This document shows, piece by piece, positions 1 to 5,750 of a stretch of DNA of 6,792 nucleotides; positions within the stretch are counted from its first letter, which is position 1; each line of letters starts with the position of its first letter. The notes beneath the pieces were generated by a model. That model saw nothing but the letters and a program-made list of their open reading frames with translations, made no database searches and was not told the origin of the DNA. The stretch spans positions 1 to 6,792 of the forward strand of contig VSPF01000149.1 of the NCBI GenBank assembly GCA_009775195.1. Direction: 5' to 3'. The position numbers and the translations under genes were made by a program. This DNA comes from Muribaculaceae bacterium (lineage in GTDB: Bacteria > Bacteroidota > Bacteroidia > Bacteroidales > Muribaculaceae).

Positions 1-555
1 CTCTAAGACTGCTTCATCATCAAATTCAAGAATAAAACTTAAATCGAAATCAAAATTGGGTAAAGCTATCAAAACTCTTGGAATTTCAGAGAGGCGGTGA
101 CCTATTTTTGTTATCATAGGCTGTATTGTATTATCTATACAATTCTTTATATCAACTCTCAATCTCCTTTCAAGACTGCACAAGCATGATTTTATTTCAT
201 CTTTTAACAAATCATGTTCCTTTATATTGCAAATACTCTCATTAATATTATTGAGTGTGCCTCTAAAAAGTGAGTTTACCGTTTGTTCACATGCCCTTGA
301 GAGTATCGATTTCGTAGAAGATATTTGCCTTCTTACATCTGATTTCATCGAATAAAGCCGTTCTTCAAGTTGACATAACTGCTCCTTATGACTATTTCCA
401 AATGCCATTAGTTTTTGTTTAGACCTTTTTTTTAGAGCAGTCAATTTTTGTTTTTGAGAGTCTAATATTACATCTGAATAAGACAAGGTCAACTTTTCAA
501 GAACTTGCACTAATGAAGTAAAATTGCTAAACTGATATGCAGACTCGCCACTCTC
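1..555 (-). pseudogene. C-terminal helical part of the same GTPase, out of frame, runs off the window
   Basis: Reading the minus strand from 555 in the frame of the triplets beginning at 1, 4, 7 and so on, there is no stop codon for 185 codons, to the window edge. The translation starts ESGESAYQFSNF and is rich in Lys, Glu, Gln, Leu and Ser with heptad-like spacing (for example HKEQLCQLEERLYSMKSDV), as expected for the helical stalk or coiled coil after a dynamin G domain. Removing one T from the T7 run (556-562) joins it to the upstream G domain as LHTFF-ESGES, giving a protein of more than 450 residues that continues outside the window; E. coli LeoA is about 570. It could be separately translated from an internal ATG such as the one at 408, or be joined by slippage or frameshifting. 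It is labelled broken because the frames do not join as given. Confidence 0.8.
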
Positions 556-1357
556 AAAAAAATGTATGTAACTTTTCTGCTTGCTTTGCAAGACGCTCGT
601 TAGACTCAAAATTGCTCGATGAACATAATGCAATTTGAGCTTGTAGAGTTATGTTGTCATAATAAAGATTACCGAGGATTTCTCCCAGTGCCTGTTGAAT
701 ATTAGCAGACTGTTCTTTTACTGCGTATGTCAGCAATGCGACACGTTGAGTGGGGTATCTATAATTACCAATTGCACCAGTAACGTTATATATGGAACAT
801 ACTCGGGCCCAATCTGTCAAATATTCTTTGATGCGCCCGGCTATCATAACATCCGGTCGAGTATTATGTTTGTGAACGTAAAAGACAATATGAGCCTTTC
901 GCAATGCCTTTGATATAATATGTTTATACTTAACCTCGTTTCCTTCGATGCCTGGGATATCGATTAAAGTAACTCTTTTACCGTTTATACTAAGCTCATA
1001 TTCGGCAGCATCCTTAGTATAATCAGCTTCTCCTGTTCCTACAATTTCTCCATGTATCCAATCTTTATTTATGTCCGCGCCATAGCGTAACCGTAGCGTT
1101 TCGATTATCGTGCTCTTGCCAGCATTAGTTTCGCCAAACATGCCTATAACTAAATGGTCCCAAACTATTTCATCGTGAACGATTTTATAATCCTCGCTGA
1201 TGTTAGTAATTAAAGCACATAACTCATCTGCAAACGATTGTCGTATCATCTGCAAAGTCTGATGCTTAAAGTCTAAACTTTTAATGGCTTCCAAAGTGTT
1301 TTGATGCTGAGAAAGAATTCTTTTAAATCCCTTATCTATAGCGTCTTTTGATATCAT
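554..1357 (-). CDS. Dynamin-like GTPase (LeoA-like), N-terminal GTPase part, ends at a frameshift
   Basis: This frame encodes the G domain of a dynamin-superfamily GTPase; such proteins bind GTP and usually remodel membranes. A helical leader of about 65 residues precedes the G1/P-loop GETNAGKST (residues 75-83, counting from the ATG at 1357). Likely switch I threonines follow in VGTGEADYT, and G3 is DIPG (residues 133-136) after the hydrophobic strand VTLI. No canonical NKxD G4 is visible; IYNVTG near residue 189 sits where G4 is expected, as in divergent dynamins. An in-frame TTG at 1363 is possible, but the ATG is preferred. The P-loop with its flanks resembles the LeoA/HP0731 family from memory, not from a search. 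At 268 residues it is far short of a dynamin: it stops at a TGA directly after a T7 run, and the missing part continues in another frame at 1-555. The segment is AT-rich compared with the genes from 2440 onward, suggesting transfer. Confidence 0.85.
   Translation of the reverse strand: MISKDAIDKGFKRILSQHQNTLEAIKSLDFKHQTLQMIRQSFADELCALITNISEDYKIVHDEIVWDHLVIGMFGETNAGKSTIIETLRLRYGADINKDWIHGEIVGTGEADYTKDAAEYELSINGKRVTLIDIPGIEGNEVKYKHIISKALRKAHIVFYVHKHNTRPDVMIAGRIKEYLTDWARVCSIYNVTGAIGNYRYPTQRVALLTYAVKEQSANIQQALGEILGNLYYDNITLQAQIALCSSSNFESNERLAKQAEKLHTFF
556..562 (-). repeat. Homopolymer T7 (A7 on plus) at the GTPase frame break
   Basis: Seven consecutive A on the plus strand (T on the coding strand) lie exactly where the GTPase frame ends. 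With seven T the coding strand reads CAT ACA TTT TTT TGA; with six T it reads CAT ACA TTT TTT GAG AGT and stays open for 185 more codons. The two frames overlap only from about 555 to 648, and this is the one long homopolymer there, so it is the likely site of the indel. Confidence 0.85.
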
Positions 1358-1384
1358 AAGCAATTAAGGACTTAAGAAAAGCTA

Positions 1385-1546
1385 ATGAACATATCAAGTT
1401 TTTTTGAAGAAATAGACAACGTGGTAGGATTTCAACCATACCAGGTCTCGGTTGACAGCGTATATAAGGCTGTCAACCGAGACAAAGTCTACGGCCTGAA
1501 TCCCATGCTCCTTGCGTATTCCCCCAAAAGTCTTGAAACAGCATAA
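1385..1546 (+). CDS. Possible 53-residue small ORF across the inverted repeat, unknown
   Basis: An ATG at 1385 opens 53 codons ending at TAA 1544-1546. The product starts MNISSFFEEIDNVVGFQPYQ and ends PKSLETA; it has no signal peptide, membrane segment or recognised motif. It would be divergent from the GTPase, with only 27 bp between the two starts, which leaves little room for two promoters. The perfect inverted repeat 1445-1483 lies inside it, encoding VSVDS in one arm and AVNRD in the other, and the opposite strand is also open across the repeat. The ORF may therefore be a by-product of the repeat, or a remnant of a longer gene. No good ribosome binding site is seen. Low confidence. Confidence 0.2.
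   Translation: MNISSFFEEIDNVVGFQPYQVSVDSVYKAVNRDKVYGLNPMLLAYSPKSLETA
1445..1483. repeat. Perfect 15-bp inverted repeat with 9-nt spacer
   Basis: Left arm GTCTCGGTTGACAGC (1445-1459) and right arm GCTGTCAACCGAGAC (1469-1483) are exact reverse complements around the spacer GTATATAAG. As RNA this would form a strong hairpin on either strand. No T-run follows on either side, so it is not a classical intrinsic terminator, although it lies 97 nt downstream of the small-ORF pair on the minus strand and could end or attenuate that transcript. Arms of 11-15 bp around a 6-9 nt spacer also resemble tyrosine-recombinase core sites or a dimeric regulator's operator. Confidence 0.85.
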
Positions 1547-1579
1547 CTGAGACCTTGCAGGAAAAAGTGACTTCCAATA

Positions 1580-1753
1580 TTATCGTTTCCCTTTGTAGCC
1601 GTTACCGACAATTTTCAGAAGAGTCCCAAAGAGCTTTTCTCCTACACCATTACGTGTAAGATATTGGTGGTCCGAGCAATTCTGCCTACGTTTTTTCAGC
1701 AATAAATCCGTGTACCACTTAGGGTTATCCGCGACTTTTTTTAAAAATCCCAT
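1580..1753 (-). CDS. Small basic peptide 2 (57 residues) of a coupled pair, unknown
   Basis: The ATG at 1753-1751 shares one base with the TAA of the preceding small ORF (TAATG), an arrangement typical of translational coupling. The product begins MGFLKKVADNPKWYTDLLLK, is strongly basic and has no signal peptide or membrane span. Its second half (residues 25-51) repeats the pattern of peptide 1: N-x2-D-HQ-Y-L-T-R, then L-F-x-T-L-L-K-I-V-G-N, against N-x2-D-W-L-T-K and L-I-x-T-I-I-R-I-L-x-G-N. The matching residues mostly use different codons (CTT ACA against CTC ACC; GGT AAC against GGA AAT), which fits selection on the protein. GGAAAT about nine bases upstream may serve as a weak ribosome binding site. 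The family is not recognised; a short regulatory, toxin-like or bacteriocin-like peptide is possible, but the role is unknown. Confidence 0.45.
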   Translation of the reverse strand: MGFLKKVADNPKWYTDLLLKKRRQNCSDHQYLTRNGVGEKLFGTLLKIVGNGYKGKR

Positions 1754-1872
1754 TATTTATTTCCGGTCAATATTCGTATAATAGTTTCTATTAATCCAAG
1801 TCCCTTTGATTTTGGACCTTTGGTGAGCCAATCATGAGGATTGGCTTCTCCTGGTTTCGGGCATCGTATCAT
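1753..1872 (-). CDS. Small peptide 1 (39 residues) of a coupled pair, unknown
   Basis: An ATG at 1872-1870 opens 39 codons ending in the TAA at 1755-1753, which overlaps the start of peptide 2. The product starts MIRCPKPGEANPHDWLTKGP and ends in a probable amphipathic helix (LIETIIRIL, residues 27-35) followed by TGNK. It contains one Cys (residue 4), no signal peptide and a net positive charge. The evidence that it is coding is the one-base overlap with the next ORF and the C-terminal pattern shared with that product. A minus-strand consensus promoter lies about 450 nt upstream (2327-2360), so the pair would have a long leader. Function is unknown. It could be a chance ORF; conservation across genomes would decide. 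Confidence 0.4.
   Translation of the reverse strand: MIRCPKPGEANPHDWLTKGPKSKGLGLIETIIRILTGNK
1796..1846. repeat. Two adjacent hairpins inside small ORF 1
   Basis: Two dyads stand two bases apart. The first pairs CCAAGTCC (1796-1803) with GGAC (1814-1817) and TTGG (1820-1823), with a two-base bulge and a 10-nt loop. The second pairs AGCCAATC (1826-1833) with GATTGGCT (1839-1846) perfectly, with loop ATGAG. Neither is followed by a T-run. They may control translation of the small ORFs or be part of a longer folded RNA. Confidence 0.5.
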
Positions 1873-2153
1873 AATAAATAAATTTAGGGTGTATTATCAG
1901 TCGCATTACTGACTGACATGTTCGTTTTAAATACGCCAAAGACGTGAGGCTGGTTTGCTCCACGTCCTTGTATATCAGGTATCGCCAAACACCTTTTCCG
2001 CTCGAACTTGAAGAATACGTCACCCCACGTCCGGTGCGGATATGAGTATGACGCATGGTTAGCGTCTTCGTCAGAAGCGCTGCCGGAGATGGGCATCCTT
2101 CACCGTTCGTCCAGCGGAAATATCATATTTTGGCGATTTTGATATACCGAACG

Positions 2154-2248
2154 ACTGGCAAATTGCCTTTGGCGTGACTGCGAAATCCGGTCGGGCCTCT
2201 GCCCTGTCGCCGCCCGCAGGCGGTATGACTCACAGTCACTGGCAAATT
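2154..2248. repeat. 11-bp direct repeat flanking a possible multi-hairpin junction
   Basis: ACTGGCAAATT occurs exactly at 2154-2164 and at 2238-2248, 84 bp apart. Between and overlapping them, GTGACTG (2174-2180) can pair with CAGTCAC (2233-2239), closing a loop that contains two further hairpins: GGGC-ctct-GCCC (2193-2204) and CCGCC-cgca-GGCGG (2210-2223). This arrangement would fold like a three-way junction on either strand. The 11-bp repeats could be a target duplication, or sites for slippage or deletion of the 84-bp unit. Confidence 0.55.
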
Positions 2249-2315
2249 TACGACTTTTAAGTGAAGTAAGCACCATATCCGGCAACTTTTCTTCAGACTT
2301 TTCAGTGTTTTTTGC

Positions 2316-2325
2316 TACTTTTGTG
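2316..2325 (+). promoter_or_regulatory. Possible plus-strand -7 element for the 558-residue gene
   Basis: TACTTTTG (2316-2323) fits TAnnTTTG, but no TTTG stands at the expected distance upstream, so the match is partial. If used, it would give a leader of about 110 nt before the ATG at 2440. It overlaps the transcription start region of the minus-strand promoter face to face, so the two would interfere with each other. Confidence 0.3.
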
Positions 2326-2326
2326 C

Positions 2327-2360
2327 TGCAAATTTAAATCATTGCCGACATTCGGTCAAA
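2327..2360 (-). promoter_or_regulatory. Bacteroidetes-type promoter driving the small-ORF leader
   Basis: On the minus strand, TTTG (2360-2357) is followed after exactly 20 nt by TAAATTTGCA (2336-2327), a full match to the Bacteroidetes -33/-7 consensus TTTG and TAnnTTTG. Transcription would start near 2320 and run leftward through the structured leader toward the 39- and 57-codon ORFs. Confidence 0.65.
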
Positions 2361-2439
2361 TTTATTTTCGAGCCTGACTGGCTATTTTTCAAAAACTTGA
2401 GACTAAGGGGGATTTTTCCCACCGTTAGAGCGACTTTGC

Positions 2440-4116
2440 ATGGATTTAGACATTTACGAGGTAATAAAATCGGCATACCGTTCGCGCCTTCTCTTCCGCA
2501 CCGAGGCCGAGTACCGCCAACTGGTCGGCGTTTCATTCGAATCGATACGCGATAGCCGCGACGACGAAGCTGCCTTGTCGCGATATTACGACATTCTCAA
2601 CCGCGAATGTCGCCAACAATGCGGCGAGAACCTCTATGCCATGGTTGCGGCTTATATCGAGGCGTCCGAAGTGTGTGCCGGCAAGGATTTTGACTGGATG
2701 GAGCGACGGCAACTGGCGTCGCGCAAGAAGTTCTGCCGGTGGCTGTTCCGCAAGACATCGACAGCCGGTAAGCGAATGACTCTCGACGAGGAATCTCGCT
2801 TTAGTCCAAAGAGATGCGACGCAAAATTATTCGAAGCATTTTACCCTGACGGCATTGAGGGCGGCAGGGCCTACGATTTGGTATTCGTATTGCTCATAAC
2901 CTTCGGTGTGATAAAGCCTTACAGTCTGTCGAGCGCACGAAGCCACGACATATCTACCGAAGAAGCTGCGAAGTCGTGCGATACCATGACGGCTTTAGTG
3001 ACACAACTGCGCGACGACACGCCCCAGATGGGAGTGTTGCCCAAACCGGCAGTCTTCGACATATCGCTCGAACAACTGCGCCAAATGGTTGCCGGTAACT
3101 TTGAAGACTATTCGATTGCGAGGGTTTGGGAATTGCTCAACCGCATCGAGGATGCCTGTATAGCAGTCTCCTCGCCACAAAAGACGGCCGATACCAACAC
3201 CGAGATTACCGGCTATTCGATGCCCGGCATATGGGTCGACGATGCCGACCGGGGCAAGAGCCGCTTCTGGATTTTCCCCGAAAACAAATTCATGGCCTTC
3301 TGCTATCACAAGGCAGGGGCGGGCTGGCAACTGACTCCATACGAGTTCACTTTCTTCCGACCGAAAAACGACGATGAAATAGGCGACAATTGCATCTTCG
3401 TCACCGCCAAGGGTAACGAACAAATCATAAACAGCGGCGAGTTGATGCAGCCCGACGAGATTGTCTTCGCCACATACCATCTCGGCGAGGCCGACGACTA
3501 CGGCAGTTTCGGCGAGATAGAGTTCGAGGCAGAGACTGGTAGCACGCCATGGTGGTTCGACTGGCGTTCGTTCAAAAGATTATCGAAGGGTGGGGCCCGT
3601 TACCGCCATTTCAAACAGGCGGTTATTGATATCTACAACCCGGCATCGCCTCACTCGCTCCTCTTCTGCAACACCGCCCCGTTCCTCACCGACTCGCTCG
3701 ACTCGCTCGTGGCAACCGACAACGACTACCTGTATATATCCGACCTGCCACGGCCCGAAAAATTTATACTCAAAAGTTACGAGGGCGATGGCGGCCGTTT
3801 CTGGTACGAACCAAGCTATAGCAAGGCCGAGCCGGGCCGTAGTCTGAGAGACCTCGTCGTATCAGAGACGCACCCACTGTATATCATACCACGGTTTATC
3901 GACATAGACGAGAAGAAGCCCGACCTACACCGCCGATTTGCCGAGGCCGTGCTCAACACCGACTTAAGCAACCAGATTACCATCTACCGCACATCGAGAC
4001 GCCCGGAAGGAATCTTGTGTTTCAACAATTTCAGCCTGATGATTCCACTAACCACCGACGTGATAGAAAAATTTGGCATCGAAGTAATCACCGACAAGAA
4101 GGAGTTTTTCAAGTAA
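2440..4116 (+). CDS. Hypothetical cytoplasmic protein, 558 residues
   Basis: I do not recognise this family. The frame is open for 558 codons with GC-rich third positions like its right-hand neighbours, and overlapping frames are clearly its shadows. The ATG at 2440 is the first in frame and opens a plausible N-terminus (MDLDIYEVIKSAYRSRLLF). There is no signal peptide; the only strongly hydrophobic stretch (VFVLLITFGVI, residues 148-158) is too short for a membrane span. Residues 1-240 look mostly helical and charged. From about 255 the protein is rich in aromatic residues and beta-like (GIWVDDAD, SRFWIFP, WWFDW at 371-375), suggesting a separate C-terminal domain. No metal-binding, nucleotide-binding or catalytic motif is evident. 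The next gene follows after 353 bp and has its own promoter, so an operon is unlikely. Confidence 0.9.
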   Translation: MDLDIYEVIKSAYRSRLLFRTEAEYRQLVGVSFESIRDSRDDEAALSRYYDILNRECRQQCGENLYAMVAAYIEASEVCAGKDFDWMERRQLASRKKFCRWLFRKTSTAGKRMTLDEESRFSPKRCDAKLFEAFYPDGIEGGRAYDLVFVLLITFGVIKPYSLSSARSHDISTEEAAKSCDTMTALVTQLRDDTPQMGVLPKPAVFDISLEQLRQMVAGNFEDYSIARVWELLNRIEDACIAVSSPQKTADTNTEITGYSMPGIWVDDADRGKSRFWIFPENKFMAFCYHKAGAGWQLTPYEFTFFRPKNDDEIGDNCIFVTAKGNEQIINSGELMQPDEIVFATYHLGEADDYGSFGEIEFEAETGSTPWWFDWRSFKRLSKGGARYRHFKQAVIDIYNPASPHSLLFCNTAPFLTDSLDSLVATDNDYLYISDLPRPEKFILKSYEGDGGRFWYEPSYSKAEPGRSLRDLVVSETHPLYIIPRFIDIDEKKPDLHRRFAEAVLNTDLSNQITIYRTSRRPEGILCFNNFSLMIPLTTDVIEKFGIEVITDKKEFFK

Positions 4117-4118
4117 AA

Positions 4119-4141
4119 TAAAAAGCGAAATTTTATTGCAA
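4119..4141 (+). terminator. Weak AT-only hairpin after the 558-residue gene
   Basis: Just after the TAA, AATAAAA can pair with TTTTATT across a short loop (roughly 4119-4139). The stem has no G-C pairs and the T-rich part lies inside the stem rather than after it, so termination here is only a possibility. Confidence 0.2.
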
Positions 4142-4155
4142 ATATTACCGGCCAG

Positions 4156-4189
4156 TTTGTAAAAGCCGATGTTTTGTCTTAACTTTGCA
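4156..4189 (+). promoter_or_regulatory. Bacteroidetes-type promoter for the signal-peptide protein
   Basis: TTTG (4156-4159) and TAACTTTGCA (4180-4189) are separated by exactly 20 nt, a full match to the Bacteroidetes -33/-7 consensus and the same spacing as the minus-strand promoter at 2327-2360. Transcription would start near 4195, giving a leader of about 270 nt before the ATG at 4470. Confidence 0.7.
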
Positions 4190-4196
4190 GTGCAAA

Positions 4197-4469
4197 ATGA
4201 GCCACGGCTCATGGAGTGACTACATTATCTTGGCAATTCGGCCCACGGCTGAAAATAATGGATCGGCTCTTCACTCCTTCCCTCGCGGTAAACAGTCTAT
4301 ACCTTACATCCCGATTGTAAGCATGAATCGCACCAGGCTTTCAGCCAGGTTAGAATGCTGCAATCTGATGATAATATCTTTTTCTAAAGTCTTTACCAAT
4401 AGTATCACGACAAGCTTACGCTTGCCGCCATTCTTTGCATATACAAAGCACTTATATAACCATTTAGCT
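4197..4469 (+). other. Long 5' leader of the secreted-protein gene, with hairpins
   Basis: The leader begins with a dyad at the predicted transcript start (ATGAGCC-ac-GGCTCAT, 4197-4212). Further dyads follow: GCAT 4321-4324 with ATGC 4355-4358, enclosing ACCAGGCT 4332-4339 with AGCCAGGT 4343-4350 (one A-A mismatch); CAAGC-ttac-GCTTG 4411-4424; and CTTTG 4433-4437 with CAAAG 4444-4448, which lies 21 bp before the start codon and might limit ribosome access. The frame of the downstream gene happens to be open through the whole leader, but a signal peptide beginning at 4470 argues against translation from further upstream. No known riboswitch is recognised. Confidence 0.4.
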
Positions 4470-5633
4470 ATGTTCAAAAAACTCAATGCCCTATTACTTG
4501 CCGTTGCGGCAGCTATAGCCACTGTTTCGGCTCAAACGCAAGAACAAATGTTCCTCAACGACGACGACTTCTATCTGCCACAGTACGAGTGCGACGTAAC
4601 ACTTCCCAACGGCATACACCTGCTCTACCTCGAAGAGGATGAAGACCTGATACCTCGCAGCAAACCATATGACCACTCACTTGACGGGACACTATGGGAC
4701 ACCGCGCTCAACTACATGGTGCTTGTCAAGCTTCAGGACGACAACACAGGGCGCAAATTTCGCGGTCTTGCACGCAAAACTGCCGAAGGCAACTACCAGC
4801 CCCTCTACGGCATGGTTGGCCCCAATTATGAATACAGCGTGTTCTTCGGTCACAACGAATCTCTCCGCCGTATGGCCCTTCCTGAAAAGTTAGAAGGCTC
4901 GTGGTATCTCGACCATATATGGAACTACCTCACCGACCCCAACAAGAAATGGGAAAAAGAACACCCCGGACAACGCTTGTCGTACCCTGTCTACGGTCAT
5001 CTTCCGGCTCGCGACGCCCTATTCGACCCCCAAATCACCCAAGTCTACACCTTATTGAAAACCAGCCCGGCCGGTAGCACGACCGAATTTGAGGTAGCGG
5101 GGAGTATACAGGCTCCTGTAAGGCGGTACGACGCGACAACTATAAACCGTGGCGGTAAAAAATTTGGTGTCAGCGACGATACCGGTGGTTTCATTATTGA
5201 ATTTAGTGCCTCACACAACTACCCTACCAAAGTAAATTATGACAGCGAGAACTGTGATTTGACCCTCACGTTCGGAACCCGTTCGTTGAAAAAAGTATCG
5301 ACACACCGGGGTGGCCAACCCATCGACCACCCTGACAACGACGAGACTACCCGGTGGGTGCTCCATCGCGACTGGGACCGCAACCCCGACAGGCTCTTCA
5401 CCATCAAACAATTAAACTTGTGGGCTCAAAAATCGCCGATAGCCCTGTGGGGCACAGTAAAATTCTATGTCGACGGCGTCTACGATGACTGGTTGGCTGT
5501 CAGGGGGCAACAAGCCGGCACCGGCCTGTGGTTCTACACTGTATGGCCTCGCGAGGATTACGACAAACGCACTTTCGACTCCAATACCCGCAAATTAATT
5601 GTCGAACGACTGATGAAACGCAAGGAAAAATAA
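4470..5633 (+). CDS. Hypothetical secreted protein with signal peptide, 387 residues
   Basis: The start was placed at the ATG at 4470 although the frame is open back to 4185, because the product then begins with a textbook Sec signal peptide: MFKK, a hydrophobic core LNALLLAVAAAIATV, and a cleavage site VSA|QTQ after residue 21. There is no lipobox cysteine, so the mature protein should be periplasmic or exported rather than a lipoprotein. The mature part (about 366 residues) is rich in Tyr, Trp, Asp and Pro, has no further membrane span and lacks a type IX sorting domain; it ends in a basic tail (LMKRKEK). I recognise no domain. A composition dominated by short aromatic strands (WGTVKFYVDGVYDDW near the C-terminus) suggests a beta-rich fold. 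It is convergent with the gene at 5751-6792, 117 bp away. Confidence 0.92.
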   Translation: MFKKLNALLLAVAAAIATVSAQTQEQMFLNDDDFYLPQYECDVTLPNGIHLLYLEEDEDLIPRSKPYDHSLDGTLWDTALNYMVLVKLQDDNTGRKFRGLARKTAEGNYQPLYGMVGPNYEYSVFFGHNESLRRMALPEKLEGSWYLDHIWNYLTDPNKKWEKEHPGQRLSYPVYGHLPARDALFDPQITQVYTLLKTSPAGSTTEFEVAGSIQAPVRRYDATTINRGGKKFGVSDDTGGFIIEFSASHNYPTKVNYDSENCDLTLTFGTRSLKKVSTHRGGQPIDHPDNDETTRWVLHRDWDRNPDRLFTIKQLNLWAQKSPIALWGTVKFYVDGVYDDWLAVRGQQAGTGLWFYTVWPREDYDKRTFDSNTRKLIVERLMKRKEK

Positions 5634-5726
5634 AATAACACCATCGCTTTGAACGCAGAATCTTTTAAGGACATAAAATCAACCACTCAGCCATAATAAC
5701 TTCATCACAAATAAAGAGACAGGGCG

Positions 5727-5741
5727 GTGCCAGGTGGGCAC
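5727..5741 (-). terminator. Possible terminator of the minus-strand surface-protein gene
   Basis: On the minus strand, about ten bases after the TAA, GTGCC-cacct-GGCAC (5741-5727) forms a five-pair GC-rich stem, followed by a pyrimidine-rich stretch (CGCCCTGTCTCTTTATTTG). The stem is short and the T-run imperfect, so this is only suggestive. Confidence 0.35.
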
Positions 5742-5750
5742 GGCCGGTAC

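Larger units (their letters stand above)
1873..2326 (-). other. Long minus-strand leader rich in potential RNA structure, no convincing gene
   Basis: This stretch follows the minus-strand promoter at 2327-2360 and precedes the small-ORF pair. It contains several dyads: GACGTG 1941-1946 with CACGTC 1961-1966; CGTTCG 2104-2109 with CGAACG 2148-2153, enclosing ATATCA 2120-2125 with TGATAT 2140-2145; and a possible junction described separately at 2174-2239. A minus-strand frame from 2285 to 1884 is open except for one TGA at 2102-2100, but its translation has no recognisable domain and looks like non-coding sequence read through. I see a structured leader or a small RNA as likelier than a gene. 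It matches no riboswitch, tmRNA, RNase P or group II intron domain V that I know. Confidence 0.4.

Noticed and set aside
695..913. 72-codon plus-strand frame inside the GTPase
   Set aside because: It is antisense to the G domain, which has verified motifs.
1445..1483. Intrinsic terminator
   Set aside because: The hairpin is strong, but no T-run follows on either strand; it was kept as an inverted repeat of unknown role.
1832..2056. 74-codon minus-strand frame with a Ser run
   Set aside because: It overlaps small ORF 1 in another frame and the hairpin-rich leader; low-complexity translation, no domain, no conserved-looking pattern.
1796..2285. Group II intron, tmRNA, RNase P RNA or retron
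   Set aside because: No domain V hairpin, tmRNA ends, RNase P core or reverse transcriptase could be found on either strand.
2431..2440. Promoter -7 element at CGACTTTGCA directly before the 558-residue gene
   Set aside because: It lacks the TA of the consensus and any TTTG 20 nt upstream, and it would place the start of transcription inside the gene.
2995..3480. 161-codon open frame on the minus strand
   Set aside because: It is antisense within the 558-residue gene, without a domain or start signal; it is explained by the codon bias of the real gene.
4185..4469. N-terminal extension of the secreted protein from a TTG at 4185 or an ATG at 4197
   Set aside because: The TTG lies inside the promoter -7 element, and a complete signal peptide begins at 4470; an extension would bury it.
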